Shown one piece after another: positions 44,967 through 53,818 of a stretch of 64,000 nt of DNA. Numbering within the stretch: position 1 is the stretch's first letter; every line of letters begins with the position of its first letter. The stretch lies in the NCBI GenBank assembly GCA_002452335.1, contig DKFJ01000006.1, positions 1 through 64,000 of the forward strand. The letters run 5' to 3'. The translations under genes and the position numbers were made by a program. The notes below the pieces were generated by a model. It ran no database searches and had not been told where the DNA came from. It saw only the letters and a list, made by a program, of their open reading frames with translations. The DNA is from Deferribacteraceae bacterium UBA6799 (GTDB lineage Bacteria > Chrysiogenota > Deferribacteres > Deferribacterales > Geovibrionaceae).

Positions 44967-46001
44967 TTATTTAACGAAGTTTTTGGCGCAGGGGAAGTGT
45001 GTTTCGAATTCCTCACGCTCGCCTGGGTCGTATCCCATTATCTTTTTCCACACGGTGTCGTGTTCCATGCAGAAATAGACGAAGGCGTCTTTCCAGTATT
45101 TTCTGATCTCTTTTACGAAGAAATCCAGCATGTAGACACGGCGGGTCTTGAAATAGCGCATTTTGCCGTCCAGCGATTTCACATATTCGCTCTCCAGCAG
45201 GAGAGAACGGTCGAATTTCTGACGCACTATGTCCAGCAGTTCCGGCATGAAGCGGAAAGTGGAAACGCTGATGTATTTAACTGAGGATTCAGGAACGCTC
45301 TCAACCATCTGTTTCACTATCTCTGCGTAGCCTTTTTCGAAATTGTCATAATATATAAGCGGGTCGAAGTGAAAACCAATGCCGAAACCGACGGCTGCGC
45401 ATTCTTTTGCCGCGTTCAGTCTGTCCTTTATCTTCGCTGTGCCGTGTTCCTCTTTTTCCATTATTTCCTGAGGGTTCAGACTCCACGATACCATAATGTT
45501 CTTAGGGCGGCAGTTCAGCAGATTACTGACGTTAGCCGATTTGGTTTTGAACTCGAAAAGTATGTTTTCAGAGGCATTTATGATCTCTGTGATATATCCG
45601 CTGAAATTAAAGATGTGATCCAGAGCCAGACTGTCCGTCAGCTCTCCGGTACCCAGACGGAAAAATCTGTCTTTGGGCATATTGATGATCTCGTTTCTGA
45701 CCGTTTCGAACCCAGAATAGACCTTGATATACTCGTGGTTCAGATACGCCTGAAGTATGCAGTAGGAGCAGTCGAAAGGACACCCTTCGGAGATATCGGT
45801 GACGTAGTAGTCGCAGCATCGGTAAATTTTCGTGGCGGGGCATCTGTGGACGAAGGTATTCTGTTCGTCAGCGATATAGACACAGTTCTTTTCGTCCGGC
45901 ACTTCCTGAGCGCTGTCTACCAGGGTGATGCTGTGGTTTCTGGCGGCATATTGTGCCGGATAGCTGTTTTCAGCGTTTTTGTTAAGAAATATTCTGCTCA
46001 T
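44967..46001 (-). CDS. radical SAM protein, spore photoproduct lyase-like
   Basis: This 344-aa protein starts at ATG 46001, inside the preceding gene. The radical SAM cluster motif is C75-PFD-C79-SY-C82 in EGCPFDCSYC, followed by an SPL-like barrel (LGTGELTDSLALDHI; VSWSLNPQEI; GIGFHFDPLIYYDNF). It has the SPL-family length but there is no sporulation context. SPL homologues occur in non-spore-formers, so DNA photolesion repair or another radical reaction is possible. A tightly coupled unknown gene upstream may be a partner. Confidence 0.85.
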   Translation of the reverse strand: MSRIFLNKNAENSYPAQYAARNHSITLVDSAQEVPDEKNCVYIADEQNTFVHRCPATKIYRCCDYYVTDISEGCPFDCSYCILQAYLNHEYIKVYSGFETVRNEIINMPKDRFFRLGTGELTDSLALDHIFNFSGYITEIINASENILFEFKTKSANVSNLLNCRPKNIMVSWSLNPQEIMEKEEHGTAKIKDRLNAAKECAAVGFGIGFHFDPLIYYDNFEKGYAEIVKQMVESVPESSVKYISVSTFRFMPELLDIVRQKFDRSLLLESEYVKSLDGKMRYFKTRRVYMLDFFVKEIRKYWKDAFVYFCMEHDTVWKKIMGYDPGEREEFETHFPCAKNFVK

Positions 46002-46797
46002 CAAAAAACCTGAAAATTTCTTTTACCCTGTCTGTCTGCTCAGACGCTTTTTTTATTATACTCTCATATTCTCCGGCGTTTTCCGCTGTGAATGAGAAGG
46101 TCAGCTTTCCTGTTTCGAAATTGTCCGGCGATTCCGCCTTAACAGCCAGAGGAGAGGTCAGTTCGGAGAACTGCTTCATGAAGCTGATGCGGGCGTTGTC
46201 CTTTTTTATAGAGAGGTTTTTTACGATATCTCCCTGAAAATCCGCCTCATCGGCCTGTGACTGCATATCGAACAGCAGATTGACCAGTTTACGGAAATCA
46301 CCCACGGAAATATCTCTGTCCTCCACAGTGTTTTTTACATATCTGCGGCAGTCGTTCTTCAGCTTGTCAAATACCGCTATGGTTTTTAGCGGAACATCCT
46401 TAACGCTGAGATATCTTTTCAGTACAGGGCAGAAGCCGGTGACGGCACGGAGAGTGCCGAAGCTCTGGCGTCCTTTTATGTTTCTTTCGCTGAAGACATT
46501 TATATCGGAATGGCTGATGTCTGTTCTGTCGCAGATGACGGTCAGGTTCGCCAGCTCCACAGTGTTCAGCGTGGCGGAACCGTAGATGTCCACAGACATG
46601 TTCAGAGCGTGGGTCAGGCTGTCCGCCTCTATTACATAATATTCGTTCTCTTCGTTCTCGAATCCGCATATCTGGTAAAGCTCCCCGTTCACATCGCATG
46701 CGGCGGGAGGATACACTTCGCTTCTGACGGCGGGTCTCATCACCCAGTTAAGACTTTTTGACGGAAAGATGCCTGAAATAATTATACCTTTGCGCAT
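45982..46797 (-). CDS. unknown protein coupled to the SPL-like gene (271 aa)
   Basis: It overlaps the radical SAM start by about 20 nt, so the two are made together. The N-terminal half contains GELYQICGFENEENEYYVIEAD and HSDINVFSERNIKG. The C-terminal half is helical and charged (SIKKDNARISFMKQF). I recognise no domain; there are no membrane segments. A substrate-handling partner for the radical SAM enzyme is possible. The start is ATG 46797 with AGGTGA upstream. Confidence 0.7.
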   Translation of the reverse strand: MRKGIIISGIFPSKSLNWVMRPAVRSEVYPPAACDVNGELYQICGFENEENEYYVIEADSLTHALNMSVDIYGSATLNTVELANLTVICDRTDISHSDINVFSERNIKGRQSFGTLRAVTGFCPVLKRYLSVKDVPLKTIAVFDKLKNDCRRYVKNTVEDRDISVGDFRKLVNLLFDMQSQADEADFQGDIVKNLSIKKDNARISFMKQFSELTSPLAVKAESPDNFETGKLTFSFTAENAGEYESIIKKASEQTDRVKEIFRFFDEQNIS

Positions 46798-47096
46798 ATG
46801 TCACCTGTGTTTGTGACATGGAGTATAAGATAAGAAGCGGGTAATGTAAAACTGATTATCTTCCGGCTCCCTGTCCTCTCGGAATATGACTAAATTATCC
46901 ACATGAGAGATGAAATGTTTATTAAAATCAAAATGTAATAAATATTTTTTCACGGCACTTTTCACCTCATAAATTAAACACATCTGAATACGGAACAATA
47001 TCAGTGTGTTAAAGCTGAAACCCCCAAGTGATGCATATTTGAGCAGTTTCAATATCCCTTGACTACAGAAATTTAATTTGTTAACTTTGGCATAAA
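46798..47096. other. gap between the unknown gene and mraZ
   Basis: This AT-rich sequence lies between divergent transcription units. An open frame (46801-47052, minus strand, TTG start with a poor RBS) ends 3 nt before the unknown gene but has no protein-like features, so I do not call it a gene. No RNA gene or repeat is seen. Confidence 0.4.
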
Positions 47097-47142
47097 TTGT
47101 ACGATATTGTCATTGAAAGGTATAAATTGGTATAAAAATGGC
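47097..47142 (+). promoter_or_regulatory. mraZ promoter and candidate MraZ operator
   Basis: Two overlapping promoters are offset by 10 bp: TTGTAC-18-TATAAA (47097-47126) and TTGTCA-18-TATAAA (47107-47136). The boxes aGGTA-TAAAT-tGGTA-TAAAA-aTGGC repeat every 10 bp, like MraZ-binding repeats of 5 bp spaced by 5. The first promoter would start RNA about 5 nt before the mraZ ATG, which fits the lack of a clear RBS there. Confidence 0.5.
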
Positions 47143-47584
47143 AGGAAGTTTTAGAGGGCAGTACCAACATAAAATTAGTGACACCGGACGTATCTCTGTT
47201 CCATCTAAGTTTCGTGAGATACTGAAGGTCAAGTATGGCAGCGATGAGCTTACGCTGTTGTCCATGGGAGACCATCTGAGACTGTATCCATCTGCCGAAT
47301 GGGACAGAGAGGAAGCACGGCTGGAGTCCGAATCCAGTGATGACGCGGAGTTTCAGGAGTTTTTAAGATACCTCTATTCCACTATGGACGAGCTGTCCAT
47401 AGATAATAACGGGCGTATCATGATCTCTTCTGAAGTGAGACAGAAAAACGGTATACAGGGAGACTGTGTCATAAATGGTTTCAGAAACCATTTCGAGATA
47501 TGGCCTGCCGGCATCTGGGGCGAAAAAGCCTCAGACGACAGAAAAGAAGAACTGTTCAGGAAATTCGCTTCAAAGATACGCTAA
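47138..47584 (+). CDS. mraZ: transcriptional regulator MraZ
   Basis: This 148-aa protein has two SpoVT-AbrB-like halves: FRGQYQHKISDTGRISVPSKFR (about 5-27, given in part) and LSIDNNGRIMISSEVR (about 84-99). MraZ forms a ring-shaped oligomer and usually represses its own dcw cluster. It is the first gene of the cluster. No strong Shine-Dalgarno lies before the ATG; translation may be near-leaderless. Confidence 0.95.
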   Translation: MAGSFRGQYQHKISDTGRISVPSKFREILKVKYGSDELTLLSMGDHLRLYPSAEWDREEARLESESSDDAEFQEFLRYLYSTMDELSIDNNGRIMISSEVRQKNGIQGDCVINGFRNHFEIWPAGIWGEKASDDRKEELFRKFASKIR

Positions 47585-47609
47585 GCGTTTCCGGAATAAG
47601 GAGTGTGAC

Positions 47610-47834
47610 ATGCACATTTTTTCATGGCTGACCCGTATACTGAACAACCGCACCGATCTTTCGATGTTTGACATGCACAGTCAGACAGTAAAGGATCTCG
47701 GTGCTGAGTGCAGAAAATTTATGCAGAAAGGCAGCTTTGTCGAGCTACGGTTCGGCAGGGCGGAAGGGGCGGTAAGGGGAAATGAAGCACATACCGGTTC
47801 TTATAAGGGAGGTGCTCAAGTTTCTGCCCGTTGA
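47610..47834 (+). CDS. small unknown protein between mraZ and rsmH (74 aa)
   Basis: ATG 47610 has a strong AAGGAG 6 nt upstream; the reading frame runs into rsmH by 52 nt in another frame. The product begins MHIFSWLTRILNNRTDLSMF and has KDLGAECRKFMQKGSFVELRFG. No family is recognised. Known dcw clusters do not usually have a gene here. Its stop would set up reinitiation for rsmH. The tail (last 25 residues) is Gly/Ala-rich and may be less constrained. Confidence 0.55.
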   Translation: MHIFSWLTRILNNRTDLSMFDMHSQTVKDLGAECRKFMQKGSFVELRFGRAEGAVRGNEAHTGSYKGGAQVSAR

Positions 47835-48708
47835 TCCGGACGGAATAACTCTGGATATGACAGGCGGAGGCGGCGGACATTCTGCTGCCATGCTGAAAGA
47901 GATCTCTGTGAAAGGCAGACTGATAATCCTGGACAGAGACCCGGAAGCAGTGGTGAGGCTGAAGGAACGCTTTCAAGAGCACGCCAACGTAACGGTAGTG
48001 CAGTCTAACTTTTCCGAATTTGACGAGGCGCTGGACAGCCTCGGCATATCAACCGTTTCATCCGTGCTGGCTGATTTCGGCGTGTCCCTTTTTCACCTGA
48101 AATCAGCAGAGAGAGGTTTTTCATTCCGTAATGACGGACCCCTCGATATGAGGATGAACCCCGCAGACAGGCTGACAGCCCAAGAGGTGGTCAACAGCTA
48201 TTCGAGGGAGACTCTCGCAAACCTGATAAGAAAATACGGCGAAGAAGACTTCGCCTGGAATATAGCGACAGCGATCGTGGCGGCACGGGCTATCAAAAAG
48301 ATAGACACTACGCTTCAGCTGGCTGAGATTATAGCGTCAGCTATTCCCAGAAAGGCACAGAAGCCGGGCATCAGTCCCGCCACTAAGACCTTTCAGGCGC
48401 TGCGCATATATGTGAACGGCGAGCTGGACGCCATAGAAAAGATGCTGGGCAAACTGGAAGCAAGGATAGATAAGGGCGGCAGAGCTGCTTTTATCTCGTT
48501 TCATTCTCTGGAAGACAGACTGGTTAAAGATTATTTCAAAGAGTTTGAAAAAGAATGTGTGTGTCCTCCCGGATTTCCGGTTTGCGTGTGCGGCAAGGCG
48601 AGAACCTTCCGCCAGATAACCCGCAAGCCCATCACCGCCAAGGACGATGAACTGGAGATGAACCCCCTTTCGAGAAGCGCAAAGATGCGTGTGGCCGAAA
48701 GGGTTTAA
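47782..48708 (+). CDS. rsmH: 16S rRNA (cytosine-1402-N4)-methyltransferase
   Basis: This 308-aa MraW/RsmH has LDMTGGGGGHSAAML (SAM motif I, about 24-38), LADFGVSLFHL, RGFSFRNDGPLDMRMN and the C-terminal ISFHSLEDRLVKDYF. It methylates C1402 of 16S rRNA. Its last 50 nt and stop are duplicated 209 bp downstream. It is followed by a B element, so the rest of the cluster may rely on a different promoter. Confidence 0.95.
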   Translation: MKHIPVLIREVLKFLPVDPDGITLDMTGGGGGHSAAMLKEISVKGRLIILDRDPEAVVRLKERFQEHANVTVVQSNFSEFDEALDSLGISTVSSVLADFGVSLFHLKSAERGFSFRNDGPLDMRMNPADRLTAQEVVNSYSRETLANLIRKYGEEDFAWNIATAIVAARAIKKIDTTLQLAEIIASAIPRKAQKPGISPATKTFQALRIYVNGELDAIEKMLGKLEARIDKGGRAAFISFHSLEDRLVKDYFKEFEKECVCPPGFPVCVCGKARTFRQITRKPITAKDDELEMNPLSRSAKMRVAERV

Positions 48709-48920
48709 GGTTGATCGGTTATTAACCGCAGGAAGCGGTTCACGGAGGAGGCAGAGGCGTTTATCGCCGAAAGCCGATCGGAGTGTAAGCGGAGCCGAGG
48801 TTTAACCGAGGCGAAACGGCATCGAAAAAATTCTAGGACAGAATTTTTTCGTGAAGATTATCAGAGATGAACCCCCTTTCGAGAAGCGCAAAGATGCGTG
48901 TGGCCGAAAGGGTTTAAGGT
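48655..48920 (+). repeat. 57-bp exact direct repeat of the rsmH 3' end, flanking a B element
   Basis: Copy 1 (48655-48711) includes the rsmH stop. Copy 2 (48864-48920) is identical over 57 bp, offset by 209 bp. The 152 bp between them hold element B4. This is either a duplication made when B4 entered or a tandem duplication later remodelled. The second copy is non-coding. Confidence 0.85.
48724..48851 (+). repeat. B-family GGA-loop structured element, copy B4
   Basis: H1 is AACCGC/GCGGTT with loop AGGAA (48724-48740). H2 is GGCG/CGCC (about 48756-48768). The linker is GGAGTGTAAGCGGAGCCGAGG. H3 is GGT-TTA-ACC (48799-48807). H4 is a perfect 12-bp stem CGAAAAAATTCT/AGAATTTTTTCG (48823-48851) with loop AGGAC. 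It fills most of the 348-bp gap between rsmH and ftsL together with the duplicated rsmH end and A4. Confidence 0.75.
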
Positions 48921-48939
48921 AATAAGGCCGAAAGGTTGC

Positions 48940-49022
48940 ATGAGATTGCCACGCACCTGAAGGTGCTCGCAATGACAAGACTTTTCGTCATTGCGAGGAA
49001 CGTAGTGACGAAGCAATCTCAC
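48940..49022. repeat. A-family intergenic palindromic repeat, copy A4
   Basis: TGAGATTGCC ... GCTCGCAATGACAAG then CGTCATTGCGAGG ... GAAGCAATCTCACA are two inverted units, BIME-like. It sits between the rsmH duplication and ftsL. Confidence 0.75.
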
Positions 49023-49056
49023 AAGTTTTGATTGAACAAAAACGGAGGACGTACAT

Positions 49057-49362
49057 ATGAAGGCACAGGTACTCACAGGATCTCAGACAGAGAATGTTTC
49101 AAGAGTAAGACTCAGTACACTGATTCTGGGTTCTGTCATCATGGTGCTTCTGTTCTCCATAGTATATATCCGTCAGATGAGCATCAGAACAGGATACGAC
49201 ATCAGCAGCATGATGAACCAGATAGAGAAAAAAGACATAGAGTACACAGCGCTTCTGGATAAAAGATCAGAGAGCTATGACTCAGAGCATCTGTACAACA
49301 GGGCAAAAGAACTGGAAATGGTTCTGCCCGATGTGAAAAGGACGTTCTATGTTAAAGAATGA
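49057..49362 (+). CDS. ftsL: cell division protein FtsL
   Basis: This 101-aa bitopic protein has a short cytoplasmic N-terminus, one membrane helix (STLILGSVIMVLLFSIVYI, about 20-38) and a periplasmic coiled coil (SSMMNQIEKKDIEYTALLD). The size, topology and place between rsmH and ftsI identify it. It links FtsQ/B to FtsW-FtsI. AACGGAGG precedes the ATG. It overlaps ftsI by 14 nt. Confidence 0.88.
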   Translation: MKAQVLTGSQTENVSRVRLSTLILGSVIMVLLFSIVYIRQMSIRTGYDISSMMNQIEKKDIEYTALLDKRSESYDSEHLYNRAKELEMVLPDVKRTFYVKE

Positions 49363-51037
49363 AAAAAGCCGTATCAGCTTTTTTTCATGGCTGGCGATCT
49401 TTATATTTTGCCTTATGGGGCTTCGCATCGTCTGGCTGAATTTTGACGGCGCTTTTTACTCGGACCTGGCCGCCAAGCAGTCAACGGGTATAATGGAAAG
49501 CTCAAAGGGAAGGGGACTTATAGTGGATGCCCAGGGTCATCCTCTGGCTATAAATAAGAAGTCCGCTTCCCTTTATGTTTTCCCGGCAGAACTCAAAGAC
49601 AGACAAGGGTTTATAGACAAACTGAGACAGGCGGGCATCCGTCTTCCGGCGGATAAAAGAAACAGAATACTGAAGAGCAACTCCTTCGTATGGCTCGCCA
49701 GAAACATAGACGTGGCAGACGCTGAGCGTGTGCAGAAATATGTGGACAAGGTAGAGTATATCCTCGAAGAGCAGAGACTCTATCCCGAACGGAAGCTGGC
49801 TGCGTCCATAGTGGGCTTCACCGGAACAGACAACAAGGGGCTGGGCGGTATAGAGTACAGATATGACAATATTCTGGAAGGACGCAAGTTCAGGATACTG
49901 GGGCTCAAGGACAACAAGGGAAAACGGATAATACTGGAAGATCCTGAAAAGAAAAAAGAAGTAGATACGATGATCTACCTGACGATAGACCAATACCTAC
50001 AGGGACTATCAGAAGAAATCCTGCGGGAGGACACAGAGGCATTTCAGGCGGACAAGGGGATTGCCATCGCCATGGACGCCGAAACAGGGGAAATAGTTTT
50101 TGCTGCGTCCTCCGGCGGGTTTGACCCGAACGACTACAAAAAATATCCCTCAAAAGAGTGGAGAAGCTATCCCGCGGCATTTCTTTATGAACCCGGCTCT
50201 ATATTCAAGCCGGTCATATTTTCTCTGCTGATGGACAGCCACAGACTGAACCTGAACGAACTGGTGAACTGCGAGAACGGGATATACAACATATACGGAC
50301 ACAACATCAAAGACGTGCATAAAAACGGGCTGATATCCGCAGAGCAGGTCATGGTGCAGTCCAGCAACATCGGAACGATAAAATTATCCGAGAAGGTAAC
50401 AAAAAAGGAATTCTACGAGTATATAGACAAGCTGGGCTTCGGACAGAAGACCGGCGTTGCGGGCATTCTGGAAGAGGACGGACTCCTGAGAAACTATAAG
50501 AAATGGTCCGGGCTGAGCAAGCCCTCCATATCCATAGGTCAGGAGATACTGGTTACACCTCTCCAGATGGCGCGTTTCTACAGCGCCATAGCCAACGGCG
50601 GCATGTTGAAAAATCCGAAGATAGTGAAGAAGGTTGTGAAGGGTGAGGATACGTACACACCCAAAGACGCCGGGGTAAGGGTGTTTTCCGAGGCGACAGC
50701 CGAAAGGCTTCACACTCTTCTGAAAAAAGTTGTTAAGGACGGTACAGGTAAAAATGCTTACTCCGACTATGTGGAGATAGGCGGAAAGACAGGTACCGGA
50801 CAGAGGATAGACAAGGAGACAGGAACCTACAGCAAGAGCGGATATGTGGCGAGTTTCGCCGGAATATTCCCTGCCGACAATCCCAAGATAGCCATGGTCG
50901 TGGTGTATAAAGAGCCGAAAAGCTCAATATACGGCGGATCAACAGCCGCAAAGACCTTTAAGACACTGGCTGAACAGGTGTCGATGCATCTGGGGCTAAA
51001 AAGGAGCTATGTATATGAAAGTGTCCCGACTTCTTGA
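49349..51037 (+). CDS. ftsI: peptidoglycan transpeptidase FtsI (PBP3)
   Basis: This 562-aa class B PBP has an N-terminal membrane anchor (about 8-30), a pedestal domain (about 50-200) and a transpeptidase domain with S284-IFK, SSN at 338-340 and KTG at 480-482 (GGKTGTGQR). There is no PASTA repeat. It cross-links septal peptidoglycan with FtsW. It overlaps both neighbours (14 nt with ftsL, 23 nt with the murE ATG at 51015). Confidence 0.95.
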   Translation: MLKNEKSRISFFSWLAIFIFCLMGLRIVWLNFDGAFYSDLAAKQSTGIMESSKGRGLIVDAQGHPLAINKKSASLYVFPAELKDRQGFIDKLRQAGIRLPADKRNRILKSNSFVWLARNIDVADAERVQKYVDKVEYILEEQRLYPERKLAASIVGFTGTDNKGLGGIEYRYDNILEGRKFRILGLKDNKGKRIILEDPEKKKEVDTMIYLTIDQYLQGLSEEILREDTEAFQADKGIAIAMDAETGEIVFAASSGGFDPNDYKKYPSKEWRSYPAAFLYEPGSIFKPVIFSLLMDSHRLNLNELVNCENGIYNIYGHNIKDVHKNGLISAEQVMVQSSNIGTIKLSEKVTKKEFYEYIDKLGFGQKTGVAGILEEDGLLRNYKKWSGLSKPSISIGQEILVTPLQMARFYSAIANGGMLKNPKIVKKVVKGEDTYTPKDAGVRVFSEATAERLHTLLKKVVKDGTGKNAYSDYVEIGGKTGTGQRIDKETGTYSKSGYVASFAGIFPADNPKIAMVVVYKEPKSSIYGGSTAAKTFKTLAEQVSMHLGLKRSYVYESVPTS

Positions 51038-52469
51038 TGGACTGAGCATAATCAGTTTTGATCTGGATGTTGATTTCGAAGCGGATGTGAAAGACATCAG
51101 CTACGACAGCAGAGACCTTAAGAGAAAAGCGCCCTTCTTCGCTTACAGAGGCGCCAAGGTCGATTCACACTCCTTTGCCAAAGAGGCCTATGAGCAGTCA
51201 AAGGCTCCCTTTGTCGTTGCCGAGCGGCAGATAGAGGGTGTTCCCACTGTTGTGGTGGAGAACGGCAGAAAGGCGATGGCGCTGGCATGCAGAAACCTTT
51301 TCGGCAGACCGGATGAAGAGATGGTGAAGGTAGGGGTGACCGGAACCAACGGAAAGACAACGACGACATATATTATAGAATCCATAATGAAAAAAGCCGG
51401 ACACAATCCTGTGCGCATAGGCACAACAGGCGTCAGCTTTATGGGGAAGTCTGTGGATCTGGATTCCACAACTCCTTCTACATATGACTACTACAAAACA
51501 CTGAGAATGGCGGCAGACGCTGGATGCAACAGCATGGTGATGGAGGTTTCGTCCCACGCTCTGGATCAGGACAGAATCTACGGAACAGTGTTCGATATAG
51601 GTGTTTTCACAAACCTGACAGGCGACCATCTGGATTATCACAAAACCATGGATGAATATTACGCCGCAAAATCCCGTCTGTTCACGCCGGAATATTCCAA
51701 AATAGGCGTGATAAACACAGACCACGAATACGGCAAAAAGATGGCGAAAGAATCTCAGGTGGACAGGGTTACATTCGGAGTCGGTTCAAAAACAGATATC
51801 AGCGCCGAAGAGATATGGTTCGGGCTGGACGGCATAAAGGCGACTCTGACATGCCCCGCGGGCAGGATACAGATCCACTCTAAGCTGGTGGGACTGCATA
51901 ATCTGGAAAACCTGCTGTCAGCGGCATCCGCCTGTATAATGCTGGGTATCGACTCGCAGTGTATCAGAGAAGGTATAGAGGAGATGGTGAACGTCCCAGG
52001 CAGACTGGAAAAATTCAAAAAAGACAACGGCGCTTTCATCTTCGTGGATTATGCCCACACTGATGACGCTCTTATAAATGTACTGTCAGCTCTGGAAAAT
52101 TTTAAGGAGCACAGGCTCATCTGTGTTTTCGGATGCGGCGGCGACCGTGACAGGTCAAAACGCCCCAGAATGGCAAAAGCCGCTGAACGCCACGCCGATA
52201 TAGTGGTGGTGACCAGCGACAACCCAAGAACAGAAGATCCCCAGCAGATATTCGGGGATATTCTGGAAGGTTTTCAGAACGCTGAGAACGTGATTCTCAC
52301 ACCTGACCGCCGTCACGCCATTCAGCAGGCGGTGGGTATGGCAGAGCCCAATGATATAGTTCTGATAGCGGGCAAGGGTCACGAAGACTACATGATAATA
52401 GGAAAAGATAAGATACACTTCGACGACAGAGAGGAAGTGAAAAAATGTCTGGAGGGTCAGGGATGCTAG
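51015..52469 (+). CDS. murE: UDP-MurNAc-tripeptide ligase MurE, meso-DAP type
   Basis: About 484 aa. ATG 51015 is preferred over 51009 because AAGGAG then lies 8 nt away. It has the ATP loop GVTGTNGKTTTTYI, the carbamoyl-Lys region (YYAAKSRLFTPEYS) and DNPRTEDP at about 402-409. DNPR is the signature for adding meso-diaminopimelate, so the wall is DAP type. It is in the standard position before murF and overlaps it at ATGCTAG. Confidence 0.96.
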   Translation: MKVSRLLDGLSIISFDLDVDFEADVKDISYDSRDLKRKAPFFAYRGAKVDSHSFAKEAYEQSKAPFVVAERQIEGVPTVVVENGRKAMALACRNLFGRPDEEMVKVGVTGTNGKTTTTYIIESIMKKAGHNPVRIGTTGVSFMGKSVDLDSTTPSTYDYYKTLRMAADAGCNSMVMEVSSHALDQDRIYGTVFDIGVFTNLTGDHLDYHKTMDEYYAAKSRLFTPEYSKIGVINTDHEYGKKMAKESQVDRVTFGVGSKTDISAEEIWFGLDGIKATLTCPAGRIQIHSKLVGLHNLENLLSAASACIMLGIDSQCIREGIEEMVNVPGRLEKFKKDNGAFIFVDYAHTDDALINVLSALENFKEHRLICVFGCGGDRDRSKRPRMAKAAERHADIVVVTSDNPRTEDPQQIFGDILEGFQNAENVILTPDRRHAIQQAVGMAEPNDIVLIAGKGHEDYMIIGKDKIHFDDREEVKKCLEGQGC

Positions 52470-53818
52470 TCACACAGGCGGTCAACGCCATGGGCGGCGT
52501 CCTGCGTACATCCGTGCAGGACGACATCGAGATAAAGGACTTTGTCATCGACAGCAGAAAGGTGACACAGGGAAGCTGTTTCTTAGCCTTCAGAGGCGAG
52601 AACACAGACGGCAATCTCTATGCTCAGAAGGTTCAGGAATCAGGAGCGGCGCTCGTGGTTCTGGAGGACGAGAGCGTGTTCGACAGCATGACGGGCAACA
52701 GGGTTCTGGTGAAGAACAGTCTGGATGCGCTAAAGACCATCGGGGCATATAACCTCTCAAAATATAAAGGGATCAAGATAGCCGTCACAGGATCTGTGGG
52801 CAAAACCACCACCAAAGAGCTGATATCATCCGTTCTGTCCAGCAGAAAGAGGGTATACACAGCCTACGGCAACTATAACAACGAACTGGGCACGGCAATA
52901 TGTGCGGCTAACCTGAAGATGCGCACCAGCTTCGCTGTTTTCGAGATGGGTACTAACAGCGCCGGAGAGATTAGCGCGCTGTCAAAATATATCAGACCCG
53001 ACATCGCCGTGGTGACCATCATCGGTCACGCCCACATAGGCAGATTCGACGGCATAGAAGGTCTGGCTAAGGAAAAACTCTCCATAACAGACGGCATGGA
53101 CGGCGGCACTCTCTGGGTGCACGACTCATGCAGACGCTTCATAGGAGAGCGTGAAATATCTAAGGTAAACGTAAAATATTTCGGAACAGATATGGCGTCT
53201 CATATCATTCTGGCAGACAGCAACAGAACAGCCACAGGCGATTTTTACTTCACGGCTGTGGCCAGAAACACACCATACTGTTTCAAACTGAACCATATAT
53301 ACAGCCATTTCGTGCAGAACAGCCTCGCCGCCATAGGCATAGGCATGGCATGCGGACTGTCATACACAGATATCATGAAAGGCATCAGAAACTTTCAGCC
53401 TCAGGCGGGAAGAGGCAGGCTCACAGATATCGGCGGCATCCGTGTGATAGACGACACCTACAACGCCGGGTTCGAATCCGTGCTGGCAGCTATGAACAAT
53501 CTGGCTGAGATCCCTTCCGAAGGCAAAACCGCAGTGATAGGCGAGATGGGCGAGATAGAGGGATATGAGGATATGCTCTATTTCAAGCTGATCAAAAGGG
53601 CGAAAGAGCTGACAAATGTAAATTTTATCTTCGTGGGCAAGAGTTTTGCCCGTTTCGAGGAATCCGGCAATATACATATAATAGCCTCCAAGGATGAGGC
53701 GATGAGAAAAACAGCGGAGACCTGCACAGGGCTGATGCTGTTCAAGGCATCACGTTCCCAGAAGTTCGAAGATTTTATAAACTATCTTCAGAAGGAGAAG
53801 AATCAGCGTGCTGTATAA
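52463..53818 (+). CDS. murF: UDP-MurNAc-pentapeptide ligase MurF
   Basis: About 451 aa starting at ATG 52463, which has GGAGGG 6 nt upstream and overlaps the murE stop. The ATP loop is VTGSVGKTTTKELI; the glutamate/Mg region FEMGTNSAGEI and DDTYNAGFESVLAAM are present. It adds D-Ala-D-Ala. The mraY GTG start lies inside its last codons, so translation is coupled. Confidence 0.95.
   Translation: MLVTQAVNAMGGVLRTSVQDDIEIKDFVIDSRKVTQGSCFLAFRGENTDGNLYAQKVQESGAALVVLEDESVFDSMTGNRVLVKNSLDALKTIGAYNLSKYKGIKIAVTGSVGKTTTKELISSVLSSRKRVYTAYGNYNNELGTAICAANLKMRTSFAVFEMGTNSAGEISALSKYIRPDIAVVTIIGHAHIGRFDGIEGLAKEKLSITDGMDGGTLWVHDSCRRFIGEREISKVNVKYFGTDMASHIILADSNRTATGDFYFTAVARNTPYCFKLNHIYSHFVQNSLAAIGIGMACGLSYTDIMKGIRNFQPQAGRGRLTDIGGIRVIDDTYNAGFESVLAAMNNLAEIPSEGKTAVIGEMGEIEGYEDMLYFKLIKRAKELTNVNFIFVGKSFARFEESGNIHIIASKDEAMRKTAETCTGLMLFKASRSQKFEDFINYLQKEKNQRAV

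Noticed and set aside
46801..47052. 83-aa minus-strand open frame before the unknown gene
   Set aside because: TTG start, poor RBS, odd composition; it looks like chance open sequence.
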